64,000 nt of DNA from Pithys albifrons albifrons (Eukaryota > Chordata > Aves > Passeriformes > Thamnophilidae). The translations under genes and the position numbers were made by a program. The first letter of the stretch is position 1. Each line of letters begins with the position of its first letter. The notes under the pieces were generated by a model. It was given only the letters and a program-made list of their open reading frames with translations, did not search any database and was not told where the DNA came from. Location of the stretch: positions 5,038,711 to 5,102,710 of the forward strand of contig NC_092480.1 of assembly GCF_047495875.1 (NCBI RefSeq), given 5' to 3'. Shown here piece by piece: positions 42,911 through 54,508 of the stretch.

Positions 42911-43815
42911 GGCTTTGTTTGGATTTCATCCTCATTTTCCCCTCTGTGCCCATGGGATGGGGTTTGTCTCCCCCTTTCTGCATCAGAGATGCTTTCCAAG
43001 CATCCCAAAGAGGGGGATGTGCATGGACACAAAGCTGGAGGGTTGTAAGATGCACCAAAAACTGCCCTATAAAAGAAATATAAAAGAATAAATAAAAGGC
43101 AGAAGGGAAGGGAAGCGAAACATCAAAAGGAATGAAAAGGCAGCAAAAGGCAAAGTGAAGTTCTGCCTTTCCAGCACTTTTGTGGCTCTCCCTGCACATC
43201 CCACTTGGATTTGCTCCTGGTTTGGGGCTGCAGGAGGGGCCAGGGATGGGAATAACCCCTGCTGAGAGTCCCCAGAGCCTGCACATGAAAGCCCTGCCCC
43301 CGGCACTGCTGATTAGAGAGCTCTAATTGTCTCCCTGGAATGCTGGAGCAGGAGGAACCTGCAGAGGGTTTGCTGAGCTGGCCAAGCTCTGCAATTAACC
43401 CCTGGTGGATTTGGGAAGGAAGGATCAAGGAGCAGGAGCCACAGAGCCTTCCCACAGGGGTGGGATGATGGGCTGAGCTCAGCCCTGGGCTGGGAGGGGT
43501 CACAAAGGGCCTCCCAGCCCGGTGCCTGCAGGGCAAGGATGTGTTTGGGTTAGTTTGGGGCAAAGCTTCAGCTTTAGCTGCACGTGCTCAGTAAAGCTTT
43601 TAGTTCAAGAGCTCTTAATGCTGAGCCTGAGTGTTAACTCAAGACTTCCCCAGGATCGGGGCATAAACACACAGGAGCTCTGGCTGCAAGGAAAACCCTG
43701 GATGTTTCCATCAATATTTGATAAAAGTGGGAGGTATCTTTTCTTCTGTGTATTATATAGTCAAGCTGCACATTTGCTCCAATTTGTCTGGGAGCTTTTA
43801 TGGTCCCCAAAACCA
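42911..43815. other. Unique sequence, no gene seen
   Basis: An A-rich stretch with AATAAATAAAAG lies at 43065-43105. No repeat or exon is recognised. Confidence 0.45.
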
Positions 43816-43893
43816 GCACCATCCCAGAGTGGTTTGGGTTGGGAGGGACCTTAAAGCTCATCTTGTTCCACCCTCTGCTGTGGGCAGGGACCC
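43816..43893 (-). mobile_element. CR1: CR1 stub interrupted by LTR
   Basis: CATCCCAGAGTGGTTTGGG, GGACCTTAAAGCTCATCTTG and GCTGTGGGCAGGGACCC are a CR1 3' end. It breaks off within the GGGCAGGGACACC motif exactly where the LTR-like element begins. Confidence 0.8.
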
Positions 43894-43895
43894 TG

Positions 43896-44612
43896 TGCTG
43901 GTTTAAAGGTGAACCTGCAGGAGAAACAAACCCAACACAAAGAGATTATAAATCAGAGTTACAATTTAATAACAATATTCCAATCAATGCAATGGCACAA
44001 AGAGAAATTGGGTTTAACCCCCAAAGCCCAGCAGTCTAACCCAGCCCCCTGGGGCACAAACACAGGGGGGTTTGGTGGCCCCTGTGCTGAGCCCCACGTG
44101 GTTCCCTCGAGGCCAAACGCAAAGGAAGGGACAAAGCTGTTGGTGCAGATGATGGCACAGTCTGGGCCAGAGTGGTGGCTCCTCCTGGCCAGGGGCTGCT
44201 CCTCCTCTGCATCCAAGGAGTGGTCCCAGAAGTCCCCAAAGCCCCAGACTGTGTCCCCTGAGGTTTGGGTGGGAGCCCCCAGTGCCTCCCCCAGGGCAGG
44301 GAGTTCCACCCTGGGGGATCTGACTCTGGCAGTCAGGGGGGATTTTGGAATGGTTGCTGGCCCATGGGCAGAGCTGAGCCCTCAGGTGGGTGTGGAGGTG
44401 CCAAGGAGTCCCTGCAGGGCAGTTCTCCCAGCTCCTCTGCCAGGCTTCTTTCCCAGCCAGCTCCCAGCCTGAGGGCTCAGCTGTGCCCTGGGCAGCTGCT
44501 GCCAATGGGCCATTGGGAACAGTTGCTGGGCAATGGTCCAGAGGGTTTAGAATGCCCAGCTTTGGGCACACCCACACAGGGACAAACTGGGCACACCTGC
44601 TGAGCTGGGACA
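43896..44612 (-). mobile_element. Solo LTR-like element, copy 3
   Basis: These 717 bases run TGCTGGTTTAAAGG..CTGGGACA and are very similar to copy 1 over the full length. The retroviral interior is absent, so it is likely a recombined solo LTR. Flanks (ACCCTG and GAAGTC) do not show a target-site duplication. No functional retroviral gene is present in the window. Confidence 0.7.
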
Positions 44613-45396
44613 GAAGTCTATGGCAAGTTCCAAGAAGAGAACCCCAAGGTGCTGCCCTGCACTGCAGGAGGACACCGTGGTCACACTAAGGACACCCCCC
44701 CCTTCCTGTGCCTGCACCCCAACCCTCCCTCCTTGACTCAACCCCAGCAGGGAGATGCTCAGGAGGGGTCTGAGCCCTGAGCTGCTCCCCACACATCCCC
44801 CAACCTGCTGCTCAGCTCAGAAAACCAAAGCACATCCACTCCAAGTGCTGCTTCCAGCTCTGCCTTCACCGCTGCTCTCAACCCCAGCGACCCTTCCAGC
44901 CCTGCCCCGCCAACACACAGCAAAACAAGCCACTTGACAGGCTCCCCCCTGCTCCACAGCAGCGTTTCCCCAGCAAAGGAGGAGCAAGGGAAGCACCAGC
45001 TCTCTGTCTAAAAGATGAGGAGATATATTCCAGCTGACATCCAGCACTGGCAACGTTTTATGAGCTTTGGAATCCAGTTAGTTCGACAATATTTTACTTA
45101 ACTCCGGTTTCGATTTGAAAACTTGACCTTCTCCAAGTGAACGTCTGTGTCACATTTCACTTGGCTGAGTGTGCCAAGCACCTGATTATTTATCCCCTCT
45201 CCCTTTTTATTGTTGTCCTGTTATTTGTTCATTTGTACTATTCAAAAATCAGAAAAAAAAAGATGGGGATCTTTAAACAGACTCTGGGGCTCTCCAAGGT
45301 GGGTGTCACACTTGGCAAGGGGTAACTGACCTGGAGCAGCTCCCCTGGCCAGGAAGGCTGTAAAGCAGGACATCAACCAGCCTTGATCCTTCTGGT
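44613..45396. other. Unique sequence, no gene seen
   Basis: The part at 45060-45260 is AT-rich, with TGATTATTTATCC and TTTTTATTGTTG. It could hold constrained non-coding sequence. No exon is recognised. Confidence 0.4.
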
Positions 45397-45740
45397 ATTG
45401 TTGGGGGACTGGAAAATTGCTTTCCACCTTGAAGGAGGGATTTGGATGCCAAGATGCAGATCAGAACCCCTCAGGATCTGGAAGTGTCTCATGGGGGGAA
45501 AAAATCACCACTGATGGTCATGGGAGAGAACCAAGGGTGGACCAAGACATCAATTCTAGCTCTGATATCATTGGGGGACTGGAAAATTGCTTTCCACCTT
45601 GAAGGAGGGGTTTGGATGCCAAGATGCAGATCAGAACCCCTCAGGATCTGGAAGTGTCTCATGGGGGGAAAAAATCACCACTGATGGTCATGGGAAAGAA
45701 CCAAGGGTGGACCAAGACATCAATTCCAGCTCTGACAGCA
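45397..45740. repeat. 170-bp tandem duplication, two copies
   Basis: TTGGGGGACTGGAAAATTGC occurs at 45401 and 45571, and the following ~165 bases match with only a few changes (GGGAGAG against GGGAAAG, TTCTAGC against TTCCAGC). The low divergence indicates a recent event. Confidence 0.95.
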
Positions 45741-45746
45741 GCAAAA

Positions 45747-46161
45747 CACACAGACCAGGGATGGAGATCACACAGACCAAGGATGGAGATCACACACACC
45801 AAGGATGGAGATCACACAGACCAAGGATGGAGATCACACACACCAGGGATGGAGATCACACAGACCAAGGATGGAGATCACACACACCAGGGATGGAGAT
45901 CACACAGACCAAGGATGGAGATCACACAGACCAAGGATGGAGATCACACAGACCAAGGATGGAGATCACACACAGCAAGGATGGAGATTACATAAATCAA
46001 GGATGGAGATCACACAGACCAAGGATGGAGATCACACAGACCAAGGATGGAGATCGCACAGACCAAGGATGGAGATCACACACACCAAGGATGGAGATCA
46101 CACACACCAAGGATGGAGATCACACACACCAAGGATGGAGATCACACACACCAAGGATGGA
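45747..46161. repeat. 22-bp minisatellite, about 19 copies
   Basis: The unit CACACAGACCAAGGATGGAGAT is repeated head to tail directly after the 170-bp duplication, with CACACC, AGGGATGG and TAAATC variants. Three frames stay open across it, which produces spurious proteins of up to 217 codons. Confidence 0.95.
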
Positions 46162-46930
46162 GAACTCTCAGAGGGAAAGGGAGCAGTGGGATAAATACCA
46201 GAGGTGGAAGATCCTGCAGGACTCCCACGCCAAAGTGTGAGCAGTGAGTGACAACAGTGACACAAAACACCAACACAGTCACTTGGCTGCTTTATCCCCT
46301 CCTTGCAAACAGAAATATTGCAGTAATGAGGCTAATTAACACCTCAAAAGATGCTTCCCACTCCACATGCCTGTTTGGGACACCCATACGGACCACAGGG
46401 AACTTCTGGCTCTGGTGTGAGCTCTGCCCACCAGTCACCACAACCAGCCTGTGGTGGGCAAACAGCCCCGTGCCCCTCCTCACACCTCCTGCCCAAAGCA
46501 ATACTGGGTGAGAGGAATGTGTTTTAATAAAGCAAATTGATTTTGTTTGGTTTATTCATTAACACGTCGATCAGGAATGATTTATGGCCACAATTTGCCA
46601 AATTATTTCTCTATTGATCAGCCCAGGTTTGTTTTCTTGTAGATTCAGTCAATTAGAGGGAGTCGCACTCAGGTGGGTAAATTAATCAGCCTTAAGCAGA
46701 GCCCTCCCAAGGAGAGAGGCTGGACCAAGCCTGGGGCTGATGCAAAACCTCCCTGAGCAGCTCCACTGAGGTGAGACCTGTCCTTGCAAACAGCCAGGAA
46801 AGGTGTTCAGCAGCACCTCATTCCCAAGGAAATTCCCATTCCAAAGTTTGTTCTGCTCCCCATCATCAGCAGAGTGATTCAAACCTGCCAAGCTCTGCAT
46901 TCAGCCCTCTGAGCTCGACTTGTCTCTTCT
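46162..46930. other. Unique sequence with AT-rich candidate element
   Basis: The part at 46515-46690 is AT-rich with ATTGATTTTG, TTCATTAACACG, CAAATTATTTC, TCAATTAGAGG and AAATTAATCAGC. These are homeodomain-like motifs on a unique background, which suggests but does not prove a conserved non-coding element. Confidence 0.45.
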
Positions 46931-47310
46931 CAGGATCCCAGAACGGTTTGGGTTGGAAGGAACCCCAAAGCTCATCCAGTCCCAGCCCCTGCCATGGGCA
47001 GGGACACCTCCCACTATCCCAGGTTGCTCCAAGCCCTGTCCAACCTGGCCTTGGACACTTCCAGGGATGGGGCAGCCACAGCTTCTCTGCCCAACCTGTG
47101 CCAGGGCCTGCCCACCCTCACAGCCAACAATTCCTTCCCAATATCCATCTATCCCTGCCCTCTGGCAGTGGAAAGCCATTCCCTGTGTCCTGGTCCTCCA
47201 TCCCTTGTCTCCAGTCCCTCTTCAGCTCTCCTGGAGCCCCTTTGGGTGCTGGAAGGGGCTCTCAGGTCGCCCTGGAGCCTCCAAGTGAACCCCCCCAGCT
47301 CTCCCAGCCT
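46931..47310 (-). mobile_element. CR1: CR1 LINE 3' fragment
   Basis: It starts GATCCCAGAACGGTTTGGG and continues through CCATGGGCAGGGACACCTCC, GGGGCAGCCACAGCTTCTC, ATCCATCTATCCCTGCCC and into the ORF2-derived CCCTTTGGGTGCTGGAAGG part near 47310. Confidence 0.88.
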
Positions 47311-47431
47311 GGCTTCAGAGCAGGGGGGGTTCCTCAGCTCTGTCTTTTTGGACACACAACTCCTGTGATGGACAGACCCACCACCCACCAGCGGAACAGG
47401 GGGTAAATTTTAGGGAAGGAACCATCCACAT

Positions 47432-48155
47432 GGACCAGCATCACCCTTGCCCAGGGCAGGACCAGCGTCACAACTACCCAGGATCAGGATCAGCATCACC
47501 CCTGCCCAGGATCAGAACCAGCATCACTCCTGCCCAGGATCAGGACCAGCATCACTTCTGCCCAGGATCAGGACCAGCATCACTCCAGCCCAGGATCGGG
47601 ACCAGCATCACCTCTGCCCAGGATCAGGACCAGCACCATACCTACCCAGGATCAGGACCAGCATCACCCCTGCCCAGGATCAGGACCAGCATCACCCCTG
47701 CCCAGGATCAGGACCAGCACCATACCTACCCAGGATCAGGACCAGCCTCACTCCTGCCCAGGATCAGGACCAGCCTCACTCCTGTCCAGGATCAGGACCA
47801 GCATCACTCCTGCCCAAGATCAGGACCAGCCTCACCCCTGTCCAGGATCAGGACCAGCATCACCCCTGCCCAAGATCAGGACCAGCATCACTCCTGCCCA
47901 GGATCAGGACCAGCATCACCCCTGCCCAGGATCAGGACCAGCATCACCCCTGCCCAGGATTAGGACCAACATCACCCCTGCCCAGGATCAGGACCAGCAT
48001 CACTCCTGCCCAGGATCAGGACCAGCATCACTCCAGCCCAGGATCAGAACCAGCATCACTCCAGCCCAGGATCAGGACCAGCATCACCTCTGCCCAGGAT
48101 CAGGACCAGCATCACCCCTGCCCAGGATCAGGACCAGCATCACCCCTGCCCAGGG
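47432..48155. repeat. 28-bp minisatellite, about 26 copies
   Basis: Units GGACCAGCATCACCCC + TGCCCAGGATCA recur every 28 bases (for example 47941 and 47969) with CTCCTG, CTCCAG, CTTCTG and ACCTAC variants in the centre. GGATC is preserved in almost every unit. Long plus-strand frames (177 and 237 codons) are repeat artefacts. Confidence 0.96.
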
Positions 48156-49159
48156 CATGAGCAGGGAGTGCAGGGACAGCAGATTGCCACCTCCCGGTGG
48201 CTGTCCCTGCAGGCAGAGCAGCCCAGCCCCTCTGCCAGGGCTCAGGGGACAGGCACACAACTGCCAGCAAACCCTCTGGGCGTGGGTTGGTGCCACCCTG
48301 CCCCTTCACCCCCACCAAAGCATGGATGGATGGGGTGGGCACCTTCCTTGTCTGCTCCTGCTCCAAAGCAGGCAGGGCTGAGAGCCCCGAGGGGCTCAGG
48401 GGAGCCCCTGCAGAGGCAGAGAGGGTGGAATCACACGGGCTCATCTCTGCTCCCAAAACCAGCTTTTAAGCACCACTTAAGGCACTTCCCTTAATCTCAG
48501 TGGCTGCAGCAGAACCCAATAAATCACAGCACGACTCCCCCACCTGCAGCCACAACGCTGCAAATTCCACTTTTCCCAGGTTTTCCCCCCTGTGCCAGAG
48601 GGAAACATCCCTGAGCTTCACCCCCAACATGTGCTGGGGGCACAGGGAGCTGCTCAGAGTGGCTCAGGGCTCGTCTCTGCCTTTCCAAATGTCAGGGCTT
48701 GTTCTTTCCTGAATGAGATATGGATGTGGCAGCGTGATATTAAATTACAAGTCAAACAGCACAAAGGCTTTTAATTACACACCAAACACAAGCTGCTGTC
48801 AGAGAGGAGACACTGGGCTCGATGGCCCATCAGCCTGTTCCGCTCTGGCAATTCCCATCTAGCCGGGAAAATCCAAGGAAATTGGATCAGTAATGGGAAT
48901 GGAGGCCCTTTCACCTCCAGCACAGCCACTCGCAGCAAAGCCATTACCCACCTGAGACCAGGCTGGGCCAGGCAGGGGGTCTGCAGATCCCGAGGAAAGC
49001 GGGGAATGGGATGGAGACCCTCTGAGCAACACCAGTTTGATGTGACAAATCCAGTGGAACCAGGACAGAGATCCCCTCAGCTCCCAGGATTTTCCATCAG
49101 GAGGGAGATGCAGACCCTCCTTCCCATGGCATGGAGTCCAGAGCAGCCTCTGGGATGAG
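48156..49159. other. Unique sequence, no gene seen
   Basis: No repeat is recognised. AT-rich sequence at 48735-48790. Frames at 48112-48494 resemble no protein family. Confidence 0.45.
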
Positions 49160-49505
49160 TTCAGCAGCATCTCACTCCTTCATTGGCCCCAGCTTGGGGA
49201 TATTCCCTCCTGGATCTGGGAAATCCTGGAAGTGTTTTCACTGCTCAGCATCATCTCACCCCTTCCTCATCCCCAGTTTGAGGATATTCCCTCCTGGATC
49301 TGGGAAATCCTGGAAGCATTTTCACTGCTCAGCATCATCTCACCCCTTCCTTGCTACAGTTTGAGGAGATTCCCTCCTGGATGTGGGAAATCCTGGAAGT
49401 GTTTTCACTGCTCAGCATCATCTCACCCCTTCCTCATCCCCAGTTTGAGGATATTCCCTCTTGGATCTGGGAAATCCTGGAAGCAGTTTCACTGCTCCCC
49501 CAGGG
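49160..49505. repeat. 84-bp minisatellite, about 4 copies
   Basis: CTGCTCAGCA occurs at 49241, 49325 and 49409, with CTGCTC at 49493. Each unit includes TTTGAGGATATTCCCTCC and GGATCTGGGAAATCCTGGAA. 84 is divisible by three, which keeps the MFSLLSIISPL-type frames open. Confidence 0.94.
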
Positions 49506-50227
49506 AAGATGCTGCAGCACTTTGGGCTGGCAGAGATGAAGGACAGGCTTTGATGCTGCTGTTTTGAACAGCTTCTCTCTGCACAACCAACCCCTCTTCA
49601 ATTAATGTGGTTGTGTCCTCCCTGGAAGTGGAAAAGCTTTAAATTCATCATTAAGGGCAAGAGGCCACAGCACCAAGAGTTGAGGGACTTCAGAGCCACC
49701 ACAGAACTGGGTGGCAAGCAAAGAGCATCCCCATTTCACCCCAACCCATGAACAACTCTCCTCCTTGCTCCATCCCCCTGGTGCAAATTGCAAAAAAAAG
49801 GGGGAAGGGAAAGGGCCTTTGAGTGTCATTTTTCCATGGAATGTTTCAGGAATCCCCACACCCCCCGCTTGGGTACCCAGGCTGGAGCATCTGCAAGCTC
49901 TGCCTCCAATCTGGAAAGGCTAATTTGTTCCACAGCTTTGTTCCCCCTCGGGAATGGGGGGTCGTTGGTCACACAAGATTGATTAAGCTTTTGGTGAATC
50001 AACGTTAATGAAAATCAACACTAATGAGTGTTGTGTTTTTTTTATGGCAGCCCCATAAAGAGCATTAGGACAGGTAAACAAAGGAACAGCCAGGCCAACC
50101 AGCGAGGTCCTGAGCTCCTCCAAGCTGCTCCTGCCTTTGCCAGGCCCTCCCATTCCTGCAGAATCAGGCACAGGATTGTTCACAATAAACCCCAAGTCAG
50201 CCCCTTGTAAGAGACAGAGTGAATTTG
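49506..50227. other. Unique sequence, no gene seen
   Basis: A7-8 and T-runs lie near 49790 and 50035. No repeat or exon is recognised. Confidence 0.45.
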
Positions 50228-50375
50228 GAACCCCAGGATGGTTTGGGTTGGAAGGACCTCAAAGCTCATCCCATCCCACCCCTGCCATGGGCAGGGACAC
50301 CTCCCACTGTCCCAGGGTGCTCCAAGCCCTGTCCAAGCTGGCCTGGGACACTCCCAGGGCTGGGGCAGCCACAGG
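50228..50375 (-). mobile_element. CR1: CR1 LINE 3' fragment (unexpanded relative of the CATCC copy)
   Basis: AACCCCAGGATGGTTTGGG leads to AAGCTCATCCCATCCCACCC, CATGGGCAGGGACACCTCCC and ACTCCCAGGGCTGGGGCAGC. It shows the two CATCC-like units present before expansion of the kind seen at 7764-8268. Confidence 0.85.
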
Positions 50376-51507
50376 GTGTTATCTCTGGATATTGGAATTC
50401 CCAGCCTGGGAATTGGATACTTTCATCCTTACCTACCCCCTTGGGGTAGGTTTGCCTAAAATGTAACCATGGTTTTCTTTTTGAAAAGTCTCTCCTTGCT
50501 AAACAGGCAAAAAAGTGATAAAATTCTCCCCTAAACTGAAGGTTTGGTTTCTGAGATCAGTCAGGCCACGAAACTGCAGCCAAACTCTGCTTTAGGGCAA
50601 GCAGCACCAGCCCAGAAACCTCCCTGGCTGCCCCGTGAGCTCCCAAATGCTGCTCAGTGGGGAAAAATCACAGGTTTTGGAATTGGTTTCCCCTTCCAGC
50701 CTCCAGCTGTGGCATCAGGACTGCACAGAAATGCCCAGCAAAGGGGTTTTATTTCTTCCCAAGGTGCTTCAGCCCTTCAGGTTTTTCAGCCCATCCTTCA
50801 GAGGCTCCAGATCTAAACAGGGGGATTGCAGGAGGCTCCTGGTTCCAGGACATCCTTAAAAATAAAGTCTGTGCTTGAAGTGCAGTCGGTGGGGCCGTGC
50901 CAGGGAGGGGAAAGGCGACTCCTCTGATCTTGGAAAGAGAGAACAACCAATTAAAAAGGAATTCAGCTTCTCACATAGAGCCATCGAACTCCTGGAAGAC
51001 CCTGCTCTCTGCCTCGGGGCACTTGGACCTTTCAAGGACAGCAAAACTCCAGGTTTAAGCCCTTCAACTGTATTTGAATATTTAATTTTTTACCTTTTTT
51101 TTACTGCTTTGGCACCAACTCATTTGATCAGCAGAGTCAGGGCATTGACAGCTCCTGCAGTTTGAGCTGTGGGAGTTTCCTCCCCTTGAAGCACCAGCTC
51201 AAGTCACCCCAGTGGGGAAAAAAATAATCCTTTTGTTAAATATAAAAAAAAAAAACTTCTAAGGCTGAACGTCTTGCTGAGGTTTGACAGGAGGGAGATG
51301 TGGGAGGTGCCCCAGCTGGGAATTCCCTCCCTGTCACAGGGATGACAGCTCAGGGATTTCTCCCTCAGCTTCCCTCCCTTGCAGCACCAACAGGAGCAGC
51401 ACCAGCTCCTGTTGTACCCTAAAGGTTCCTGCAGGTCCCACTGAGATCCCAAATCCTTGGGGACTCAGTAAGATTTTATTGGCAGGAATAAGCCCATTTA
51501 ATAGCCC
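50376..51507. other. Unique sequence, no gene seen
   Basis: An A11 run lies near 51246. T-rich sequence at 51070-51105. No repeat or exon is recognised. Confidence 0.45.
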
Positions 51508-51665
51508 AAAGAAGCTGTGGCTGCTTCACCCCTGGGGGTGTCCAAGGCCAGGTTGGATGGAGCAGCCTGGGATGGTGGGAGGTGTCCCTCCCCATGGCAG
51601 GGGAGGCACTGGGTGGGCTTTGAGGTCCCTCCCAACCCAACCAAGTCTCATTCCATTATTTTTGA
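51508..51665 (+). mobile_element. CR1: CR1 LINE 3' fragment
   Basis: AGAAGCTGTGGCTGCTTCAC, GTCCAAGGCCAGGTTGG, GGTGTCCCTCCCCATGGCAG and GAGGTCCCTCCCAACCCAAC precede a degenerate tail. Confidence 0.85.
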
Positions 51666-51761
51666 TGGGCACTACAAGCTTCTGAACCACCCCAGATCCT
51701 TGTCCACATCTCCCAGTCTCCTCTGAGCAGCCCACCCAGCCCCTTCCTCATCATATCATAG

Positions 51762-52310
51762 AATCACAGAATGGGTTGGGTTGGAAAAGCCCTCTGAGAT
51801 CATCAAGTCCAACCCTTGGTCCAACTCCAGTCCCTTTACCAGATCATGGCACTCAGTGCCACGGCCAAGCTCAGCTGAAAAACCTCCAGGGATGGGGAAT
51901 CCACCCCCTCTCTGGGCAGCCCATTCCAATCCCTGAGCACTCTCTCTGCAAAGAATTTCTTTCTGATCTCCAACTTCAATTTCCCCTGGCAGAGCTTGAG
52001 CCCATCGTGCCCCCTTGTCCTATTGCTGAGTGCCTGGGAGAAGAGACCAACCCCCAGCTGGCCACAACTTCCCTTCACTCAGGGGGTGGCCAAGCAAGGC
52101 CTGTCACATGCAGAGTTCTGGAGACATCCACACCCTCCTTTGCACCTCAGCACTGCAGAGGAGCCCAGGTAGTGCCCTCTGAAGGTGCTTCAGTGGCCTG
52201 TGTGTCCAACAGCCAGAGATCACAGAATCACAGACTCAGTTGGGTTGGAAGAGACCTCCGAGATCACCAATCCAACCCTTGATCCAACCCCACTGTGATC
52301 ACCAGCCCAG
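51762..52310 (-). mobile_element. CR1: Chimeric CR1: 3' end, 136-bp module, second tail
   Basis: The CR1 3' end runs from 51762 to about 52078, where it breaks inside ORF2. A non-CR1 module (52079-52214) follows. Then comes a second minus-strand CR1 tail (ATCACAGAATCACAGACTC, GTTGGGTTGGAAGAGACC) that leads into a hairpin at 52278. The same order occurs in the opposite orientation at 58703-59310, so this is a propagated chimera. Confidence 0.85.
52079..52214 (-). repeat. Module shared with 58846-58984
   Basis: This 136-base non-CR1 segment contains GCCAAGCAAGGCCTGTCACA, CTGGAGACATCCACACCCTC and CTGAAGGTGCTTCAGTGGCC. It recurs inverted at 58846-58984 with very few differences, in both cases between two CR1 segments. 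Confidence 0.9.
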
Positions 52311-52356
52311 GGCACGGAGTGCCATGGGCTGGTGATCACAGTAGGGTTGGATCAAG
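52278..52356. repeat. 38-bp near-perfect hairpin in CR1
   Basis: Arms 52278-52315 and 52319-52356 pair with two mismatches. The arm centre reads GATCACC with GGTGATC, unlike GATTACC/GGTAATC at 1055 and GATCGCC/GGCGATC at 59341, but still complementary. Confidence 0.92.
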
Positions 52357-52423
52357 ACGTGGTTGGATCAAGCCATGGTGGATTCTCACTCAGTGCCACG
52401 TCCAACCTCACCACCCCCTCTCA

Positions 52424-52530
52424 GGCAGTTCCAGACAGTGCTGAGGTCACCTCTGAGCCTCCTCTTCTCCAGGCTGAACACCCCCAGCTCCCTCAGCCTC
52501 TCCCCACAGCACTTGTGCTCCAGTCCCTTC
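52424..52530 (-). mobile_element. CR1: CR1 ORF2 segment of the same chimera
   Basis: GGCAGTTCCAGACAGTGCTG to GCACTTGTGCTCCAGTCCC is the ORF2 region upstream of that at 51762-52078, separated from it by the module and hairpin. Confidence 0.85.
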
Positions 52531-53511
52531 ATCTCCCCACTTCCCTCCATCCCTCCACCCACCCAAAATCCAGCAACTCCCTCCCTGCAGCCACAACATT
52601 TTCTGGATGTCCCTGTGCACACACAGCCCCCTTGTATCTTTTAGGTCTCAGCAATGCATTATTCATGCACTCCCTTCTTCCTTTACAAGCTGAGAAAAAT
52701 GGGGAAAGATTAATTCCCAGGGGAAAAAAAATAATAAAAAAAAAAACAAGCAGGATTGCTGCCTTTAAAAAAAAAAAAATAAAGGGCTTGGATCCATTCA
52801 AAGAGCTGCCTCCTCCAGCCCTCCTGTGTCACTGTTGATTGAGTTTCTTCCCTCTCACCTCCTGCTTCTGTTGGAGTATCTTGTCTCCTTAGTATTTCTG
52901 TGGCACTTCCTTTTCATATGCCTGAAATACACACTATTGTGTTCCGACTTTTAGTTTTTGTGCAGGGATCCCTTTCATGTCTCATCTTCTGTAAAGTCCT
53001 TTTTTCTTGGCAGTCAAGTGCATGAATGTTTGCTGCCAGGAGATTTTGCTTCTATTGTATTCCAGACATATTATAAGAATTTTTATATATATTTTTTTTG
53101 TTCTATATTGTCTGTGAGGTGTTCCATGGGTATTTTTTTTTCTGCCTTGCTCTTGCCCCTGTGTACATGAGAGCAGCATCCTCAGAAATGAGCATGGGAA
53201 GGGGTAAGAGGGCAGGAACCAGGACAACACTGGTGGTGGAATTAATTATCTTTCTCCATATTACATGTGGGTTTATTGCCAGAATTCCCTTTGCAGAACT
53301 GGGACAAGACTGGAAATAATTCCCTCTCCCCCCCAAAAAAAAAAATTAACAACCAAGAATTTCTATCCCAGTGTCTGTGAAGGGACTTCCCTGCTAATCC
53401 TGACTTAAATCACCACGGGGTTGTTTTCTGCTGCAAAGAGACACTTCTTATAACTTCACTAACAGATTTCAGCCTTACCAACAGCTCCTTCCCCTGCCCA
53501 CACCTCATTCC
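52531..53511. other. Unique AT-rich sequence, no gene seen
   Basis: A-rich runs at 52725-52785 and 53333-53350 and T-runs at 53088-53145. No repeat family or exon is recognised. Confidence 0.45.
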
Positions 53512-53646
53512 ACCAGGCATGGTTGGAAAGGGCTTGGAGCAACCTGGTCCAGTGGGAGGTGTCCCTGGCCATGGCAGGGACTTGAGACTGGAAGAGCTTC
53601 AAGGTCCCTTCCAACCCAAACCATTCCAAGATTCCATGAACTGCTT
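53512..53646 (+). mobile_element. CR1: Short CR1 3' fragment
   Basis: GGCTTGGAGCAACCTGGTCC, GGTGTCCCTGGCCATGGCAG and CAAGGTCCCTTCCAACCC end in a tail at CATTCCAAGATTCCATG. Confidence 0.88.
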
Positions 53647-53655
53647 GAAATACTG

Positions 53656-54128
53656 GGGATGAGGAGGAAGCTGTGGCTTCTGAAGGACCCAAATCCTTCC
53701 TGCTCCTCCATCCTTTCCTTCATCCTGCTGGGGATGAGGGAGAAGCTGTGGCTATGGAAGGATCCAAAATCCTTCCTGCTCCTCCATCCTTTCCTTCATC
53801 CTGCTGGGGATGAGGAGGAAGCTGTGGCTATGGAAGGATCCAAAATCCTTCCTGCTCCTCCATCCTTTCCTTCCAGCCTCCTGTGGATGAGGAGGAAGCT
53901 GTGGCCATCAAGGACCCAAATCCTTCCTGTTCCTCCATCCTTTCCTTCCAGCCTGCTGGGGATGAGGAGGAAGCTGTGGCTATGGAAGGATCCAAATCCT
54001 TCCTGCTCCTCCATCCTTTCCATCCAGCCTGCTGGGGATGAGGAGGAGGAAGCTGTGGCTATGGAAGGATCCAAATCCTTCCTGCTCCTCCATCCTTTCC
54101 ATCCAGCCTGCTGGGGATGAGGAGGAAG
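53656..54128. repeat. 73-77 bp minisatellite, about 6 copies
   Basis: GGGGATGAGGAGGAAGCTGT starts near 53656, 53730, 53807, 53884, 53959 and 54034. Each unit continues GCTATGGAAGGATCC and CCTGCTCCTCCATCCTTTCC. The array begins just after a CR1 tail. Confidence 0.93.
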
Positions 54129-54387
54129 CTGCTCCGTGCCATTCCCGGAGCTCCTGCTGATGGAGAGCTGGGGATGGGGATGGGGAGGGACCAACCAGCA
54201 GCTCCCGGCGAGGAGGAGGAGATCAATACTGTAATTGGGGCTGTTTGTAGCACATGAACTATTGTGGCTGCAGGGGCAGCGCGGGGGGAGCAGGAGGGAC
54301 CTGCTCAGCAGGGCATTGCTGCCCTCTGCTGTGCTCCAGGGGGAGCTTTGGGATGGGACATGGACGTGGGATCACATCCCAAGTAAT

Positions 54388-54508
54388 CACAGAATCACAG
54401 AATGGATTGGGTTGGAAAAGAGCTCCGAGATCATCAAGTCCAACCCTTGGTCCAACTCCAGTCCCTTTACCAGATCATGGCACTCAGTGCCACGGCCAAG
54501 CTCAGGTT
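54388..54508 (-). mobile_element. CR1: Short CR1 3' fragment
   Basis: ATCACAGAATCACAGAATGG to CACGGCCAAGCTCAGG is the last ~120 bases of the recent CR1 subfamily, 5' truncated. Confidence 0.9.
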
